Shown one piece after another: positions 62,201-64,000 of a DNA stretch of 64,000 nucleotides. The notes below the pieces were generated by a model. The model made no database searches, had not been told where the DNA came from, and was given only the letters and a program-made list of their open reading frames with translations. The translations under genes and the position numbers were made by a program. The DNA comes from JAIEPX01 sp963725255. GTDB taxonomy: Bacteria > Pseudomonadota > Gammaproteobacteria > JAIEPX01. The stretch covers positions 62,001-126,000 of the forward strand of contig CAVRXV010000001.1 in NCBI GenBank assembly GCA_963725255.1, given 5' to 3'. Positions within the stretch are counted from its first letter, which is position 1. Every line of letters starts with the position of its first letter.

Positions 62201-62748
62201 TCTTCGACAGTGATTGATCCGCCGAGCGCGACACGGTTTCGCAGTATGTCGCAATGCGCTTCGATTTCTGCTAAAACTCCCTTAGCTTCGATTGCATTTT
62301 TTTCCGAAATAACATTTCTAGCCGCTTCACCTAGTGGGAGTATTAAATTTACAACATATTTAACTCTTTTGAGGAATGCTTTTCCTGTTTCTTTAATAGT
62401 CTGATCTGGATCATTATATAATGATGTGAAGTAAGCTTTTAATTGAAGAACGTCTTCTAACGTAGAACAAATGTCGTTGAACGCTTGAACATCACTTTCC
62501 ATATCTGGATTAGGAGGGCAAGGCATTAGATATTCTGGACGAATAGTTCTTGAATTTTGTTGCATTTTTTTGAACAAATCGACAGCTGAGGTCTGCAGAA
62601 AGAATCCTATACTTAAAGACCTATCAATGATATCCAAATTGGGAGGGGCCCAAGCGATGATATCATCTGGAGCAAGTCCATCTGAAAAATTTAATGGGAA
62701 GTAATAAGAAATTTGCTGGTCTTCATCGTTTATGGGTGGTCTTTGCAT
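59197..62748 (-). CDS. Large ankyrin-repeat protein with propeller-like C-terminus
   Basis: A 1183-residue soluble protein. Residues about 1-780 are helical and unrecognised. Ankyrin repeats lie at about 770-880 (GKTPLHHAAAGVNKPAVIALL, GNTPLHFAVWNKSVEICKALL, then a degenerate one). The C-terminal 250 residues are beta-rich with repeating W/G-D-x-V-x-I-x-D patterns, like a beta-propeller. AAAGGGA precedes the ATG and a good promoter lies upstream. It sits between kdsA and pyrG, flanked by a pyrG-derived repeat. Host-interaction role inferred from ankyrins. Confidence 0.88.
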   Translation of the reverse strand: MQRPPINDEDQQISYYFPLNFSDGLAPDDIIAWAPPNLDIIDRSLSIGFFLQTSAVDLFKKMQQNSRTIRPEYLMPCPPNPDMESDVQAFNDICSTLEDVLQLKAYFTSLYNDPDQTIKETGKAFLKRVKYVVNLILPLGEAARNVISEKNAIEAKGVLAEIEAHCDILRNRVALGGSITVEDRLEIQNKIRKFFAIRINPDNLTEQDINSLVNMYSQELNLLSNQALHNNIQKEKFEQKYQILNHACNVITQFIALHDPKKARQFSVISNTGLTFAKEGTIILELIKAGVSLITLAPHILNIGQCIPNLLSLMWEEQPSEWQIVQFEIQELSKKIDEFRSENRVLFQNVYQMIASHHKIVMDEFTKIHQSLIDIEVMAKTYLERIDIKTNANYNLGRDILFNQKYNGLKDYIDELKTNIKRKNRLTNQNLDPLVNRFMVFGLTTCYDKILVGPESSALNDFSDLKLSQEFSCIDISRNIQYFSLYLGKMCSFNFPRDLPNYRVWAEACYGLMLVKYIWNGQNDILSNGNNDLMMLSQNGLKIIDFVSKLQQSSSIFEKLLKRYRDSINELKENGYIWSKSPQSADIKLKLDASLAVLKTFCKWAFPKSSFNDPLFKAFITNETPHDLFLFSSAQLNKILEACANEEEAKHKWNLLFSNIDVAIDVLKSVIEQKLKAELIPSLDSIEHPLETHPIVEYILMSLKGCSQKYYPNFPFDFGMQNPLGYLKFKIIALSKLPLKNIFYLAKYSDNCDLLRETIQVLGVDSVNAPDLAGKTPLHHAAAGVNKPAVIALLECKANPRLRDNKGNTPLHFAVWNKSVEICKALLSAGSDPYLENHGKMSSLQIVNNCKDPQFLKQFFEICELCHVIDLKAEPSLTKYDSLNLNIIDKLLFDDKLIVLEDFNKKGPNRIRVRLLSLPDQKILSESLISHSDSYKADDLRNHVRIHSIDKDCFVTVHPQGGAPATVLFWRIENNTIIKANDHTPKPTQLGYQQNDINKIWSVANNQICIISTEKKLTYSKNLQGGLSEWGDYVQILDRNTFKLTKSYKWTGMGARVISNNKQIVFSSQIIHKDNLRFLELTTTDILTSQQLCMYQIDITEKSPPKKGLLYPHKLIIVDDIYVILSLGDGFRNSILIDQQKHAIVTSIHGRFAGFMREDYMLFITGGTCNIVPIWYMVGYQHF

Positions 62749-62797
62749 AAAAATCCCTTTTGGATAAAGTTAAGAACACTGGGGCTCAACTTATAAA

Positions 62798-62826
62798 AAA
62801 CTACATCGTTAGTTTCCTAATGTCAA
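62798..62826 (-). promoter_or_regulatory. Promoter of the ankyrin gene
   Basis: On the minus strand TTGACA (62821-62826) and TAGTTT (62798-62803) are 17 bases apart; the ATG at 62748 follows about 50 bases later. Confidence 0.55.
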
Positions 62827-62988
62827 CTAAATCTTATTCTAGGAATCAACGTTAGATAAAACATGTTTACATCGGCTTGTTAAGCTATACAAGCACGGAC
62901 TTAAACAGAAAAAAATCTCATATTAATCTGTTATATGCTCCAACATACGCGAAGGTTTAATCTATCATTAGGTTTAGCTTTGAGTAAT

Positions 62989-64000
62989 TTATTTTGCTGC
63001 ACTCAGTTGGATATCTACTTCTTGCTGAGATTTACACGCATTTACGAAGCTGATAAAAAGAGGATGTCCATCGCGTGGATTCGAGGTAAATTCAGGGTGA
63101 AATTGAACACCAATAAACCAAGGATGATCAGCTAATTCAATCGTTTCAACTAATCCATCTTCCAGCGATTTTCCTGAAATAACTAATCCAGCTTTTTCAA
63201 GTTGGGGAACATATTTCGCATTCACTTCATAGCGGTGACGATGACGTTCTGCAATTTGAGTTTTCCCATAAATTTTTGCCATCAAAGAATTAGGCTGGAG
63301 AGTGCACGGTTGAGCGCCTAAACGCATAGTCCCACCTTTTGAACTTGTTTCAAGGCGACGTTCTTTAACGCCACCTTCACTCCACTCTGTGACTAACGCC
63401 ACAACAGGATTGGGTGTGTCGGATACGAATTCTGTGCTATTTGCATCGGGTAAATTCACTTTATGACGAGCATATTCAATAATGGCAATTTGTAAACCTA
63501 AACAAATTCCTAGATACGGAATTTTATTTTCACGAGCATAACTAACGGCGAGCAATTTACCTTCAATACCTCTATTTCCAAAACCACCCGGTACTAAAAT
63601 GCCATCAACATTTTTCAGCCAATAATCAGCCCCCTGCTTTTCAATTTGTTCGGCATCGACATAAATCAGATTCGCTTTGGTTTTGGTATGAATTCCCGCA
63701 TGAATGATTGCTTCGATTAATGATTTATACGAATCAGTCAGTTCTGTGTATTTACCTACCATAGCAATAGTCACAGAACTTTCAGGATTTTTATGGGCTT
63801 CTACCACACGGTCCCATTCACTCAAATCAATTGCACCTGCTGTGATACCTAATTTTTTCACCACAAGATCACCCACACCTTGCGCTTGTAGCATCTTTGG
63901 AATTTCGTAAATGGATTGAACGTCAACTAAGGAAATCACCGCTCTTTCTTCAACATTCGTAAATAACGCAATTTTTCTGCGCTCATTCGCAGGGAGAGGA
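62989..64000 (-). CDS. pyrG: CTP synthase (C-terminal part, runs off the window)
   Basis: Aminates UTP to CTP using glutamine. The frame is open to the end of the window, so the N-terminal synthetase part is missing here. Visible are LPANERRKIALFTNVEERAV, the domain linker, and the class I glutamine amidotransferase domain with GGFGNRGIEGK, the nucleophile in LGICLGLQ, and the catalytic H/E in FHPEF. The stop is at 62989. Its 3' end (63035-63076) has a duplicate at 58966-59007. Confidence 0.97.
   Translation of the reverse strand, partial: PLPANERRKIALFTNVEERAVISLVDVQSIYEIPKMLQAQGVGDLVVKKLGITAGAIDLSEWDRVVEAHKNPESSVTIAMVGKYTELTDSYKSLIEAIIHAGIHTKTKANLIYVDAEQIEKQGADYWLKNVDGILVPGGFGNRGIEGKLLAVSYARENKIPYLGICLGLQIAIIEYARHKVNLPDANSTEFVSDTPNPVVALVTEWSEGGVKERRLETSSKGGTMRLGAQPCTLQPNSLMAKIYGKTQIAERHRHRYEVNAKYVPQLEKAGLVISGKSLEDGLVETIELADHPWFIGVQFHPEFTSNPRDGHPLFISFVNACKSQQEVDIQLSAAK

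Noticed and set aside
1..64000. CRISPR arrays, rRNA genes, complete insertion sequences or integrases
   Set aside because: I looked for regularly spaced repeats, rRNA signatures and transposase or recombinase motifs and saw none.

Overview
The window looks like a chromosomal segment of a gammaproteobacterium with an AT-rich genome, most likely a host-associated Legionellales/Coxiellaceae-type bacterium. This is inferred from two things. First, the housekeeping blocks have the gammaproteobacterial order: prmB/smrB divergent, smc-zipA-ligA, and pyrG-kdsA-eno-ftsB-ispD-ispF-surE-yqaA-nlpD-rpoS. Second, many large lineage-specific proteins with eukaryote-like features lie between them: ankyrin repeats, TPRs, a CX5R phosphatase, proline-rich SH3-ligand-like tails, a bipartite nuclear-localisation-like signal and an ICMT-type methyltransferase. 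I cannot name the genus from the sequence alone.

Layout: 0.2-3.6 kb holds two candidate effector genes. 3.7-10.6 kb holds housekeeping and metabolic genes (asd, prmB, smrB, udk, fabV, an ATP-grasp enzyme, a PAP2 phosphatase). 10.6-22.1 kb is an accessory zone with an HxlR regulator, four toxin-antitoxin-type modules (MazEF-like, VapBC-like, a broken two-gene unit, HigBA), an M48 peptidase, two large unknown proteins, and many copies of short palindromic or composite repeats. 22.1-28.8 kb is ligA-zipA-smc. 29.0-35.2 kb holds an ICMT-family protein, tRNA-Arg(CCT), fumC, an orphan receiver protein and an aconitase. 35.4-38.0 kb holds a mini-lipoprotein and mmsAB (valine/methylmalonate-semialdehyde catabolism). 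38.4-41.8 kb holds a TetR gene divergent from two GC-rich, tandemly duplicated and frameshifted short-chain dehydrogenase pseudogenes. 41.9-45.5 kb holds an unknown gene pair, a PIN/Phd-type toxin-antitoxin module and a miniature minor-pilin operon. 45.8-64 kb is htpG followed by the rpoS-to-pyrG block, interrupted by a CX5R phosphatase gene where truD is usually found and by a 3.6-kb ankyrin/propeller gene between kdsA and pyrG.

How the genes work together: ispD/ispF (isoprenoids), ftsB and zipA (division), smc/ligA (chromosome maintenance), kdsA (LPS Kdo), eno/fumC/aconitase (central carbon), pyrG/udk (pyrimidines) and rpoS/nlpD/surE (stationary phase and envelope) form a normal core. The accessory genes sit at breaks in this core and look like host-interaction and mobile or defensive cargo.

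The most distinctive non-coding content is several families of dispersed intergenic repeats. One family (four copies) ends a few bases from a stop codon in three cases and supplies the ribosome-binding site of udk in the fourth; its long-range stem shows a compensatory base-pair change. Another is a set of near-perfect palindromes that share GGGGTCA-type ends but have unrelated inner arms. A third encodes the last residues of mmsB. The accessory ankyrin gene is flanked by a 42-bp direct repeat derived from the 3' end of pyrG, which suggests insertion at that site.
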